Source: Desertivirga brevis
GTDB taxonomy: Bacteria; Bacteroidota; Bacteroidia; Sphingobacteriales; Sphingobacteriaceae
Assembly (NCBI RefSeq): GCF_017355835.1
Contig: NZ_JAFEWF010000006.1
Coordinates: 186,001-250,000, forward strand
DNA: 64,000 bases
Reading direction: 5' to 3'
The translations under genes were made by a program, and so were the position numbers. Each line of letters starts with the position of its first letter. Position 1 is the first letter of the stretch. Shown piece by piece: positions 1 through 7,698 of the stretch. The notes under the pieces are model-generated. The model saw only the letters and a list, made by a program, of their open reading frames with translations, was not told the DNA's origin and made no database searches.

Positions 1-517
1 CCCCGTTGTACCCGTATTCGCCATACTGGTAATGATAATTCCCACTGAGCTGGTTAGGATCAGGTTTGATGGAAGGATTGTTTATCACCGTGTCCTTCGG
101 TAGAAGGTTCATCTGTAACTCCTTTTTGGTTTTTGGTGAAAACCAACTACCTTTAAACACATTTTCTTTCGGTATCCCTTCAATGATACCTGTTATCATT
201 TCCGTTTCGTCAAACTCTAAAAGTCTGTACTTATCATCCTCTTCTATTGTTCCTAACAGCCTAATTGGTAGTTTAGCTCTCGTGTTTAAATACGTAATCT
301 CTCCAATAAGGAGATTACTATCCCTTTGGTAATGGATAAAGATCGGTGTTGTGCCATTTAAGTTCCCAACCCAACAGATCTCTTTGTTAAGCAAGTTTTT
401 TTTATTGGCTGTAATAACTGCCTGTTTAGATTTTACAATACTGGAATTACTGATTTTTTGATCATAGTTGTTGCAGGAGAGGAGTGACAAAGCAAGGGCG
501 TAAATAATAATTCTCAT
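1..517 (-). CDS. Putative lipoprotein, 3' end outside window
   Basis: Reading the minus strand from the ATG at 517 gives 172 codons with no stop before the window edge, so the gene is partial. The first 15 residues are a hydrophobic signal ending in a lipobox (LLSC), so the protein should be lipidated and exported. The rest is charged and rich in Asn, Lys and Thr; I do not recognise a domain. It lies 32 bases downstream of the Imm11-like gene on the same strand and is probably in its operon. A surface or periplasmic partner of an effector/immunity system is possible, but that is only inference from the neighbour. Confidence 0.7.
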   Translation of the reverse strand, partial: MRIIIYALALSLLSCNNYDQKISNSSIVKSKQAVITANKKNLLNKEICWVGNLNGTTPIFIHYQRDSNLLIGEITYLNTRAKLPIRLLGTIEEDDKYRLLEFDETEMITGIIEGIPKENVFKGSWFSPKTKKELQMNLLPKDTVINNPSIKPDPNQLSGNYHYQYGEYGYNG

Positions 518-549
518 TGTTAAAAGGATAATCTGTTGGACCCATACAT

Positions 550-1239
550 TCACTCTACAGATGCAGTTTGCCGTTCAAATACCTTGATTCCTGTAATCCT
601 CAAGTCACTCCACTTGTCCCATAATCTCTCGGAAGCGAAAAGTCCTCCAACAGGACTTAATATAAGATCTGATTTTATCATTTCTTTCTTTAGGCTTATA
701 TGCTCAACAGAAATTAAGGCATCGATCTCCTTCTCCTGTTGGAATTCTTGGTAATTGTTAATATTCAAGTATTTCTTGCCTAAGATGTCGGATCCTCGGT
801 AAAAGGAGCTTTTTCTGAAATTTATGACGTCAACGTCTGAGTATGTCATCTGAAGCATAAAGAAGTTGTTGGGTACTTTATCACCTCTGCTGTCGAAGAG
901 ACTGGTCTTATAGAAACGGCAATTTGGCAAGTTGAGTTGGTCAAGCACAGCTTTCGCCTTCGTGCTTATAATAAATTGAAATTCTACTAGCTTAGGACTG
1001 TAGCTGATAACATCTGTAACCTTTGCTTTTTTTAAAAATTTCACATACTCGAATTCGAAATTCTCAGCAGGTGCCTGGTATTTATTAAGCTCATAAGATG
1101 TGAAACGGAACTGACTTTCAAGGATATTATAGGCTTCGGAATTTAAAAATGACTTAGGAATTATTTCACATTGATATATCCCATTTTTAACCCCAATTAT
1201 CTCTGGGTCACTAGTTGTCATAAGTTTTAGATACTTCAT
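550..1239 (-). CDS. Imm11/DUF1629-like immunity protein
   Basis: This 229-residue soluble protein has no signal peptide or membrane segment. Its layout resembles the Imm11 (DUF1629) family of polymorphic-toxin immunity proteins: an N-terminal MKYLKL opening, a central stretch around residues 80-105 where family members have 'SxKxKxxLxxxxLPxCxFY', and a C-terminal SERLWDKW...ITGIKVFE segment like the family's closing 'SE..(x)n..GLxF' motif. Such proteins neutralise a cognate secreted toxin in the cytoplasm. No toxin gene lies directly upstream on this strand; a decayed small gene and regulator remnant follow instead. The family call is from memory of family patterns and is moderate. Confidence 0.55.
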   Translation of the reverse strand: MKYLKLMTTSDPEIIGVKNGIYQCEIIPKSFLNSEAYNILESQFRFTSYELNKYQAPAENFEFEYVKFLKKAKVTDVISYSPKLVEFQFIISTKAKAVLDQLNLPNCRFYKTSLFDSRGDKVPNNFFMLQMTYSDVDVINFRKSSFYRGSDILGKKYLNINNYQEFQQEKEIDALISVEHISLKKEMIKSDLILSPVGGLFASERLWDKWSDLRITGIKVFERQTASVE

Positions 1240-1314
1240 TCAAATAAAGCTTGTTGATTCGGATATCGTTTTAAAGATAGTATTTTTTCATGCTATCAAT
1301 CGTGCTTAAGCAAA

Positions 1315-1344
1315 AAAGGTCTTAGCATGCAAACTAAGACCTTT
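1315..1344 (-). terminator. Rho-independent terminator, minus direction
   Basis: A perfect 11-bp stem (AAAGGTCTTAG with CTAAGACCTTT) around an 8-base loop is followed on the minus strand by a run of T. It sits just after the stop of the decayed small membrane-protein gene. A different hairpin holds the same place after the intact paralogue (7182-7212). Confidence 0.75.
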
Positions 1345-1364
1345 CCAATTTTTATCATCTCTCT

Positions 1365-1583
1365 TTATTCCCCCTCCACAGTTGCTGCCGAGACCGCCGA
1401 AGCTACCAACCCCGCAGTTACAAGATACCCTGCTGCGGTAGTAATGGCTACAGGTAAGGCAATTGGTGCTGCTAATACTGCTGTTCAAGCGGCTCCAAGA
1501 AGGAGGCCTATTTTCTTGACTTTCTTGAAAAAGGCGGGACTGGGTTCTTTCAGCCTGGTTTTGATGTTAAGCTTTCTTTTCAT
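1365..1583 (-). pseudogene. Decayed copy of small membrane protein (paralogue of 7223-7441)
   Basis: Read on the minus strand, this stretch is exactly as long as the intact 72-codon gene at 7223-7441 and nearly identical to it, but codon 33 (1485-1487) is TGA where the intact copy has GGA. The product would stop after 32 residues. Similarity continues upstream to about 1625 and then breaks directly into the MocR-like remnant, so the DUF6266/DUF5675 operon that separates the two in the intact module has been lost here. A plus-strand reading frame over the same bases is an antisense shadow. Confidence 0.8.
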
Positions 1584-1639
1584 GTTCCTGGTATTTTAGT
1601 AAACGGTTTTCTAACTGCTCGATGCGAAACAACACAAGA

Positions 1640-2917
1640 CCTTATCATTAAAACTCAACAAAGAACTGCCTCTTGTTCCCCAGATCGTTGATTACCTCAA
1701 TGAACAGATCAAGAACGGTGTGTTACTACCCGAAGAACAACTTCTGCCGCCCAAAAAACAGGCGCCTTTGTTCAAGGTGAGTCACTATACGGTAAGCAGT
1801 GCATATGATATGATGACAATTTCGGGACTAATCTACAGGGTACCTGGACAAGGAACTTATGTAAGTCCTGGTGAGCCAGAGCCTCTCCGCGATATTCAAA
1901 ATATTCTTAGCCATAAACCTTCCTTCAAGTTCAGACCTTTATCTAAACCTTCGGATGACAAAGACGATTCGCTAGCCTGGTTACAGGTGGGCCTTGAAAG
2001 TCCCGAATACAAGGATTTGAGGGATATTGAATTTGCAAGAAAATATCAAAAATGCAGTATGCTCCTGCTATGCAAAGAAGGGTGGGAATAAGACAAACGG
2101 ACCAGAGCTAAAATCATTGCTGGTATCGCTGGTGAAGCAAAGAGGATTGCTAATTGATAATAACCAGCTCATCTACTCCGTAAAAGATGACTTCACAATC
2201 CTACAGTTGCTGCATACCCTGCTATTAAAGGGAGACAGGGCCGTGATGGTATCTAAAGTTGACGACCTTTATCACCGCCTGCTTGTCAACCTTAAACGAA
2301 AGGTGTCTTTTACAGGTTCTGATGATGCGGGAATGATCACTGCTAATCTAGAGCAGATTTGTTTGCAGGGAGATGTAAAGTTGGTGTTTGGTGCGGAGCA
2401 GGGTTGATTATGAGAGAGGTGTTGCTTTGAGCGAGGAGAGGAAACGACATTTACTGGAACTTTCTGAGCGCTACAATTTTGTGATCCTTGAAATTGATGA
2501 TTACCCTGATTTATCGTACAGTAATGACACAGTCCCTCTAATTGCCAGAGCTGAAAAGCCCAGGGTGATCTATGCAGCTCTTTAACGGTAACTCTAAGTG
2601 CTGCACGAAACTTCAGATTGATCATAGCCCCAGCCACTTTTATTACAAGGTTGAAACCTGGCCAGGAAGGTTTAGGAGCAGACAAGGACTTAGCCCTGGA
2701 GGCAAGCCTTAGAAGTTTCATGAATACTCTCCAGCAGCCGCTGCACGTTAGAAAATTCAATAATAAGTACAGGCGATCGATGAGTTTCGTGCTTGAACTG
2801 ATTAACTCGTATTTGTCGGGCTTTGTTAACTATTGTCCTCCCACAGCGGGGTTTGGTATTTGGCTCAACTTCCATAAGCCGGTATTAAAGGAACGTGTGG
2901 AGTCTATTTTACCATAA
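1640..2917 (+). pseudogene. Frameshifted MocR-like (GntR + aminotransferase-like) regulator
   Basis: Pieces of one protein appear in succession in different plus frames: an N-terminal GntR-type winged helix (about 1650-1870, with PQIVDYLNEQIKNGVLLPEE and GQGTYVSPG), a middle piece (about 2085-2400), a piece with the IDDYPDLSYSND motif (2388-2585) and a C-terminal piece (about 2590-2917). Together they align along the intact 507-residue paralogue at 10101-11624, with several frameshifts and losses. At the position of the PLP lysine of MocR proteins this copy reads 'LTVTLS', so the lysine is missing here as in the intact paralogue. Not expected to give a working protein. Confidence 0.8.
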
Positions 2918-2929
2918 ACACTCATCACC

Positions 2930-3165
2930 ATGCATGACCGCACACGCATTGTTAAACTCGTTCATCAAGTAGTTACCTCCTGCAAAAACCTGGAGGAAAA
3001 AATGGACAAGATAATCGATCATCACAAACAGCAGGTGCCCCAGACTCAAAGTTTCACGAAAGACAGATGGTTAAGAGCCTCTGAAGCTGGCAGGATCATT
3101 AATCAAGACCGGAAAACCATTGTGAAATATGGAGATGATGGTCTGGTTGAACGGCGCTCTTCCAT
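2930..3165 (+). pseudogene. Truncated HTH protein (paralogue of 11653-11979)
   Basis: The reading frame opens as the intact 108-residue HTH protein does (MHDRTRIVKLVHQ against MHENTRISKLIYA) and keeps the helix-turn-helix core (WLRASEAGRIINQDRKTI). At about 3152 the homology ends and the frame runs into a minus-strand Rpn repeat fragment, giving a foreign C-terminus of about a dozen residues. The last quarter of the family length is therefore missing. It is 12 bases downstream of the broken regulator, the same order as in the intact module. A residual DNA-binding product cannot be excluded. Confidence 0.7.
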
Positions 3166-3198
3166 TCTTCCTTTTTCGATTAATAATTCGTAGGTACT
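3153..3198 (-). repeat. Rpn tail repeat, partial third copy (R3)
   Basis: About 46 bases match the first half of the 85-bp repeat at 3383-3467 and 3661-3745, with a few substitutions (the ATG context reads 'gtaggtactaggcat'). It directly joins the flank that normally follows the Rpn stop codon (compare 14706-14735) and truncates the HTH gene. It marks a recombination junction. Confidence 0.75.
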
Positions 3199-3220
3199 AG
3201 GCATAAAGAAGTGCGAAGGC

Positions 3221-3433
3221 TTATTCTAAGTTTTCAATTTCCTCGATAGAGAGGCGTGTAGCGATAGCAATCTCTGCGACGGCCATGCCAAGGTTTTTTA
3301 AATAAAGAGCTGTCGTGCGTTTTTCTGCTTTTTTTTCAGCTTCCGCTCTGGCGCGTTCTTCCAGAAACAAGTGTTCAAGTCTGGCGCGCTCTTCCATTCT
3401 TCCTTTTTCTAATATTAATTCGTAAGTACTCAT
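3221..3433 (-). CDS. Free-standing Rpn C-terminal tail (RpnS-like, tail type B)
   Basis: This 70-residue product is almost identical to the last 70 residues of the intact Rpn at 14734-15690 (a few substitutions, such as HLFLEE for HLLQEE and a final E for K). It has a Glu/Arg/Ala-rich helix likely to form a coiled coil and a C-terminal helical segment ending IATRLSIEEIENLE. The ATG at 3433 is preceded by AGGAAG (3439-3444) with five bases between. The frame is separate from the Rpn body upstream, whose own frame ends at 3475 with a different tail. In E. coli, C-terminal Rpn products made from internal starts act as antitoxins of the full nuclease; that role here is inference. Confidence 0.5.
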   Translation of the reverse strand: MSTYELILEKGRMEERARLEHLFLEERARAEAEKKAEKRTTALYLKNLGMAVAEIAIATRLSIEEIENLE

Positions 3434-3467
3434 AACATCTTCCTGTATAGATGACGGTAATTCCTGT
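3383..3467 (-). repeat. 85-bp Rpn tail repeat, copy R2
   Basis: Identical to copy R1 (3661-3745) except for one base in the Shine-Dalgarno (AGGAAG here, AGGAGG there). It encodes the segment from QELPSS through the internal ATG to MEERAR. Its upstream edge (3467/3468) joins the stop codon and flank of tail A, so the upstream Rpn reading frame does not continue into it. Confidence 0.8.
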
Positions 3468-3474
3468 CTGGATG

Positions 3475-4360
3475 CTACTTCAATTTTTCTACTTGTTCAA
3501 CGGGAATTTCAAGAATATCCGCTACTATCTGCACATTAAAATTACTTTGAAGCATCCTTTTTGCACTCTTGAGCTTTTCAGCCTGTTTTTCAGCTTCAAC
3601 AGCTCTGGCGAGTTCAGCTTCCGCTCTGGCGCGTTCTTCCTGTAGCAGACGTTCCAGCCGGGCGCGCTCTTCCATTCTTCCTTTTTCTAATATTAATTCG
3701 TAAGTACTCATAACATCCTCCTGTATAGATGACGGTAATTCCTGTATTACTTGCTTTACTTGTTCCTCGGGAAGTTCCATTCTTCCCAGAAAGTACAACA
3801 ATAATGCCTGCTTTAAATCGTGACTGCCTTCAGCTAGTCCTATTGACAGCACCGCTGTAAAGTTTCCTTGTAGCCAATCCTTATCGAAGCTGTACTTCAA
3901 AATAAGTAACGAAGCAGCCAAAAACCGATTTTCAAGGCCACGTAAATCCTTGTCGGGCAGCTCCGGCAGGTTGTGGTAAATGTACTGAAAATCGGGAATA
4001 TAAGGAAGCAGTTCCTTTTGTAGGTCCCCAAAAAGTTCTGCCGACGTATGGTATTCCCACTTCTGTTTTCCGTGATAGAACAAAACCGGAATAATGGGGC
4101 TGAGCTGCTTGCTCCCTTGCTTTACCTGTTGCAGATAGCCTGAGTAAAGATAACTCCCAATTTGTAAGGGCGTGTATTTATCGCGATAGCTCTTGTGCTC
4201 TATTAGCAGGCACCTCTACCTTAGTCCGACTCCCGGCAATGTGGCAGGAGTAAACGACATCGGAAATGCTCCGGCGGAGCTCTCCTGATACTTAACTACA
4301 CGGCTGCTGTTGAAGGGTGGAGAAGTCAAGCTTTTGTACAAGATGGTCAGGTAGGGTGGT
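3475..4360 (-). pseudogene. Broken Rpn family PD-(D/E)XK nuclease with tail type A
   Basis: From about 4360 to 3475 the minus strand follows the intact Rpn at 14734-15690, apart from the tail. A 2-base deletion near 4211 (compare 15447-15450) shifts the frame just before the E-x-K motif of the nuclease core, and the 5' end is cut at about 4360 by a fusion to HEPN-gene sequence. An intact reading frame survives from 4083 (202 residues). Its C-terminus differs from the intact gene: after the shared Glu/Arg helix it ends SAKRMLQSNFNVQIVADILEI...VEKLK. The internal ATG at 3711 with AGGAGG at 3717-3722 could still direct a 78-residue tail-A product. As a nuclease the gene is dead. Confidence 0.75.
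3661..3745 (-). repeat. 85-bp Rpn tail repeat, copy R1
   Basis: This is the repeat inside the broken Rpn gene. It carries AGGAGG (3717-3722), a 5-base spacer and an in-frame ATG (3711-3709), and differs from R2 at one base. The equivalent stretch of the intact gene is 14896-14980. With R2 and R3 it gives the order body-R1-tail A-R2-tail B-R3 along the minus strand. Confidence 0.8.
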
Positions 4361-4690
4361 AATCTTGATCCAGACGTGTTGGTACAAAAACCTTCACTAA
4401 CGAAACTCTCAGACGAAGGATCAAAGCAGCCTGAAGGTTCTTCCTGGCCAATAAAAAACAAATTATACCATCAGGAAAATGCAGCGGAGTGTATAGAATA
4501 TAATTATAAGCTCGCTGAAGGTTTCCATCAAGCCGCTGGTCATTCCCTTGATAACGAGAAGAACACCATCAGTTAATTCCTGCTCAATCAGGCGATGAAA
4601 CAGGCATATACGACTCTGATCCGCGTATTTTTGGGCTATCGTGCAGATATTCATAACCTAAGTCGCCTGCAGGATATCCTCGGTGTAAGC
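4358..4690 (+). pseudogene. Middle fragment of HEPN protein gene
   Basis: From 'cttgatccagac' at about 4361 the plus strand matches the intact HEPN gene at 14128-14360. An extra stretch of about 80 bases lies after LDPDVLVQK, and an in-frame TAA (4574-4576) replaces a TTA codon; the similarity stops after the RADIHNLSRLQ motif near 4680. It has no start and no 3' end. It is fused head-to-head to the truncated 5' end of the Rpn pseudogene at about 4358. Confidence 0.8.
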
Positions 4691-4707
4691 TCTTCAGTCT
4701 TGGCTCT

Positions 4708-5091
4708 TTAGCCTATCTTACACCGAATAAGATCTGAGACTTTCACATATAAATAAGAGGTTATAACTATAGTAATAATTGAAAAAAGAAAGTTTGGAAG
4801 ATTAATACCAAAGGTACTCATTTGTATTCCAAGAATAAAAAACCATGTAATGATTGCGGAAAGTAAGAAACGATAGCGCTTGTTGGTATTACCTATAATA
4901 CCTAACACAATAAGCACTAGTCCTTCAATAATAGTAATTGGTAAGGCGAATTCTTGTGCACTTGCACGACTTGGATTATGGAGAATAATACCGAGGTATA
5001 GATAGCTCAATAGAGTTGCCACTAAAGCAACAAATAAGCCTGCTACAACAATTATAGCGAATAATTGTACAATATTTTTGATTACTAGCAT
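4708..5091 (-). CDS. Four-helix membrane protein, possible immunity partner
   Basis: This 127-residue protein has about four predicted transmembrane segments (roughly residues 6-35, 47-65, 74-88 and 95-115) separated by short loops; no family recognised. Its ATG overlaps the stop of the upstream toxin-like gene (ATGCTAG, 5085-5091), so the two are translationally coupled. Small multi-span proteins coupled behind secreted toxin-like proteins often act as immunity proteins, which is inference here. The last codons lie inside a hairpin (4680-4726) next to the HEPN fragment junction, so the native C-terminus may have been altered. Confidence 0.65.
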   Translation of the reverse strand: MLVIKNIVQLFAIIVVAGLFVALVATLLSYLYLGIILHNPSRASAQEFALPITIIEGLVLIVLGIIGNTNKRYRFLLSAIITWFFILGIQMSTFGINLPNFLFSIITIVITSYLYVKVSDLIRCKIG

Positions 5092-6868
5092 CCCATTCTA
5101 CGTTTTAATTCTTCTAAAGTAATTTGCCCAAAAATATATTCCTGCACATCTGCCCACTGTGGTCGGGAAATTATTTCGTGCTGACTGTAGTAACTAGCTT
5201 GGCCACCACTGTTGTTTATAAATTTAATCATATTTTCCTGAACATTTCTCCAAAGGTTGTCAGCAGCATCAAAACCCGCATGCCCCATATTCCCTAACGC
5301 AAATTGCCAGTCCCAAGTTCTGTCAACACCCATAATGTAGAAAGTAAACTCCTCCGAATTTGAATTTTTAAACACACCAAATTCTCGATTTCCGGCCACA
5401 GGATGTTCGTAATCTAATGGTGTTTCTAATGTGCTGAAATTGAATCTCGTTCTTGTTTCATCGCTATGATATTTGGAAAGGATTACTGAGCCCCCATTTA
5501 ACATTGCTATGTGAATCACGGATCCGACTGACTGCTCAAATGGTTTGTTCCATTGCACTGCATCGCTAAAGCTTCCATCTTGATATGGGTAGAAGCCAAC
5601 TCCAACTTTTGTTATGAAGCTATTAATGTTCATTCTGAAATACTCTGTCAAGCTTCTAGCAGTAAGACCTGTAGGTAAAGATTGAATCCGAATTGGAAAA
5701 TAGTCCATATTGACTGCTGCACCTGTGGCAGAAGATAAATTCTGCACATTGAAATTATCCCATGGTAAATTTGGGGCTAGTTGTTTAACAAGATTAAGCC
5801 TATCTAGAACTTCCTGCGAAGGGGAAAAGCTTCCAACTCGTTGGTACATTGGTCCAGCCTGCTCAATGGGACAAAAATTTTAACATCACAGGGAATTAAA
5901 TAATATGGATCTGCAGCGATTTTAGAACTTATTACGCTTTTAATTGCACTAATTGATCCTGCTGGGGCCGCTAAGCTTACCCCAATTGTTGTCTGCCCAT
6001 TGCCCGAAATGTATGATCCCCCAGTAGTAATGGTAACATCACAAATTGTAGTTGTTTCTACACTTCCAGTATAGACCCAGTCAGTACAAGTTTTTTCTGA
6101 TCCTGAATACCAGCAGGTTCTTGAGTACCAATCAACAACTTTAGTTCCACAATTTGCCCCTCCACCTCCTCCGCCGTCATTTTCAATAGGCTCTTCAATT
6201 GGTTGGGGACGAAGCGAACTAGTTTTATTTTTCTTATTCTTTTTATAATCTGATGGTATGCTAAAAGGTGCATTTCTATCGAAGAAAGGCTTTTTAACGA
6301 TTGCTTTACCCACAATTTTTCCTAATTCATATTTCCAACCATTTACAAACTTGTTGTTCAATGTAGTAAAGATCACTAATCCTGAAAATGTTGAAGTTTT
6401 ATGATTATAGGTATTATAACTTATACTATCAGCCGACATTTGGTTTTCTGGGATAATACGCATCAATGTTGATTCAAATCCGCCGGTTAACTTATCTTTC
6501 AGAATTAAAAGCCGTGTGAGGCCTCCTGTAGCTACTTCATCAGAAACTATCTGTCTGCCAAATACATTATTTGTTTTGAACGCTAGATTTTCATCTTCCT
6601 CTATAGGGACTTCAACAATATTATAGGAACTATCCGATTTTACAGAGGCAATTGGCCAAATAGGGGTTAGTTGTTGATTCTCATCGTTACTGGTAGTTGA
6701 AACTTGAATTTTAGATTTCCTACCATTGGTTATTGTTTCATAAAATAAGCGGGCTTCATTTACCGTGATTGCCTCTGCTGTATTTTGTACTTGAATAGGT
6801 TCTTTCTTACAGGTTATTCAAGAGAAAATTACTGTCATAATAAACAGTATCTTTAATAATTTATTCAT
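5085..6868 (-). pseudogene. Broken secreted toxin-like lipoprotein (nonsense and frameshift)
   Basis: Read on the minus strand from the ATG at 6868, the product starts MNKLLKILFIMTVIFS, then TGA (codon 17), then ITCKKEP, so a stop lies inside the lipoprotein signal just before its lipobox Cys. The frame then runs to about 5862, where one base appears to be missing: restoring it joins ...FVPLS to QAGPMYQRVGSFSPSQ and opens the remaining 245 codons. The repaired protein would be about 594 residues: lipoprotein signal, an N-terminal region, a Gly-rich linker (GGGGGG near residue 230), a Cys/Trp-rich segment and a C-terminal domain with GVDRTWDWQF and QENMIKFINNSGGQ motifs. Domain order resembles surface polymorphic toxins of Bacteroidota, but I cannot name the C-terminal family. 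The coupled membrane protein follows. Confidence 0.7.
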
Positions 6869-7181
6869 GTAATAAGGTGATTTAGATCCAATCTAGCTAA
6901 TAGAGCTCCGACTTGCAAATACTTTCCCTGAATTTACATCAATGGTCCTATTTACGTGATAAAGAATACTAGATATTACACGTATTAGTGTTATTTTTTT
7001 TCCTGACGAGGGGCAATTATGTGGCCGATATTAGAGTTTTTCGTGATTTCGTACCGAGGCTTCGTTTTTCATCTCCGGCGATCTTTCACTCGCAAGGGGA
7101 TTCCCCAATGTATGACCGGGATAGGCTTAAAATGACGAGCCAACTTCTAGTTCAGTCCTTCGATTAAAGGTTAAAAAGGAC
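6869..7181. other. Intergenic region with no gene seen
   Basis: About 310 bases between the start of the broken toxin-like gene and the terminator of the DUF6266 operon. It should hold the promoter of the toxin-like gene (minus direction). I see an AT-rich stretch with a T run around 6990-7000 but no convincing -33/-7 pair, no RNA gene and no conserved reading frame. Confidence 0.5.
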
Positions 7182-7212
7182 AAAAGGCCTTCATTAGGTG
7201 CAGAGGCCTTTT
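7182..7212 (-). terminator. Terminator of the DUF6266/DUF5675 operon
   Basis: A 9-bp stem (AAAAGGCCT with AGGCCTTTT) with a 13-base loop is followed on the minus strand by a T-rich tract. It lies 10 bases beyond the stop of the last gene in the operon. Confidence 0.75.
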
Positions 7213-7222
7213 GTTTGCATTA

Positions 7223-7441
7223 TCATTCCCCCTCCACTGTTGCCGCCGACACCGCAGAAGCAACTAATCCCGCAGTTACAAAATACCCTGCTGCGGTAGT
7301 AATGGCTACCGGTAGGGCAATAGGTGCTGCTAGTACTGCTGTTCCGGCGGCTCCCAGGAGTAGGCCTATTTTCTTGACTTTCTTGAAAAAGGCGGGACTG
7401 GGTTCTTTCAGCCTGGTTTTGATGTTAAGTTTTCTTTTCAT
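7223..7441 (-). CDS. Small Ala-rich membrane protein
   Basis: This 72-residue product has a strongly basic first 25 residues (MKRKLNIKTRLK...KKVKK) followed by a long Ala/Gly/Val hydrophobic region (about residues 27-68) that could form one or two membrane helices. It overlaps the end of the preceding coiled-coil gene by 17 bases and has AGGAA ahead of its ATG. It is last in a minus-strand operon with DUF5675 and two DUF6266 genes. Its size, charge and position resemble holin-like proteins, but I see nothing diagnostic. A copy with a nonsense codon lies at 1365-1583. Confidence 0.65.
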   Translation of the reverse strand: MKRKLNIKTRLKEPSPAFFKKVKKIGLLLGAAGTAVLAAPIALPVAITTAAGYFVTAGLVASAVSAATVEGE

Positions 7442-7694
7442 GTTCCTGGTATTTTAGTAAACGGTTTTCTAATTGCTCGATTCGCTTTTCGTGAAGGTTG
7501 ATGCGCTCGGCAGTGCGACTGCTTTCCGACTGGGTGTTCGCCTTGATCAGCTCGGTATCCAACTTGATCTCTGAGAGGTTCAGCTCCATCTTCTGCACAT
7601 CACTATGCAATTGCCGGGCGAAGAAGGCGATCAGGGAGAACAGAACGGATAAGACGCTACCAAGCAGAAGGCTCATATTGATATCTATCTGCAT
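7425..7694 (-). CDS. Membrane-anchored coiled-coil protein
   Basis: This 89-residue product has an N-terminal membrane helix (about residues 8-26, LLLGSVLSVLFSLIAFFA) followed by a charged helix with heptad-like spacing to the end (HSDVQKMELNLSEIKLDT... to RIEQLENRLLKYQEHEKKT). The layout is like small phage holin or spanin-accessory proteins, but no family is certain. It starts 5 bases after the stop of the DUF5675 gene and overlaps the next gene, so all are cotranscribed. Confidence 0.65.
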   Translation of the reverse strand: MQIDINMSLLLGSVLSVLFSLIAFFARQLHSDVQKMELNLSEIKLDTELIKANTQSESSRTAERINLHEKRIEQLENRLLKYQEHEKKT

Positions 7695-7698
7695 GATT

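Noticed and set aside
1327..1599. A 90-codon plus-strand frame (and its relative at 7215-7457)
   Set aside because: Both lie exactly antisense to the small membrane-protein gene or its broken copy; conservation follows the minus-strand frame, which has the start, length and terminator.
3150..4700. An insertion sequence as cause of the broken genes
   Set aside because: No transposase frame, terminal inverted repeats or target duplications; the junctions fall in Rpn and HEPN sequence and fit recombination better.
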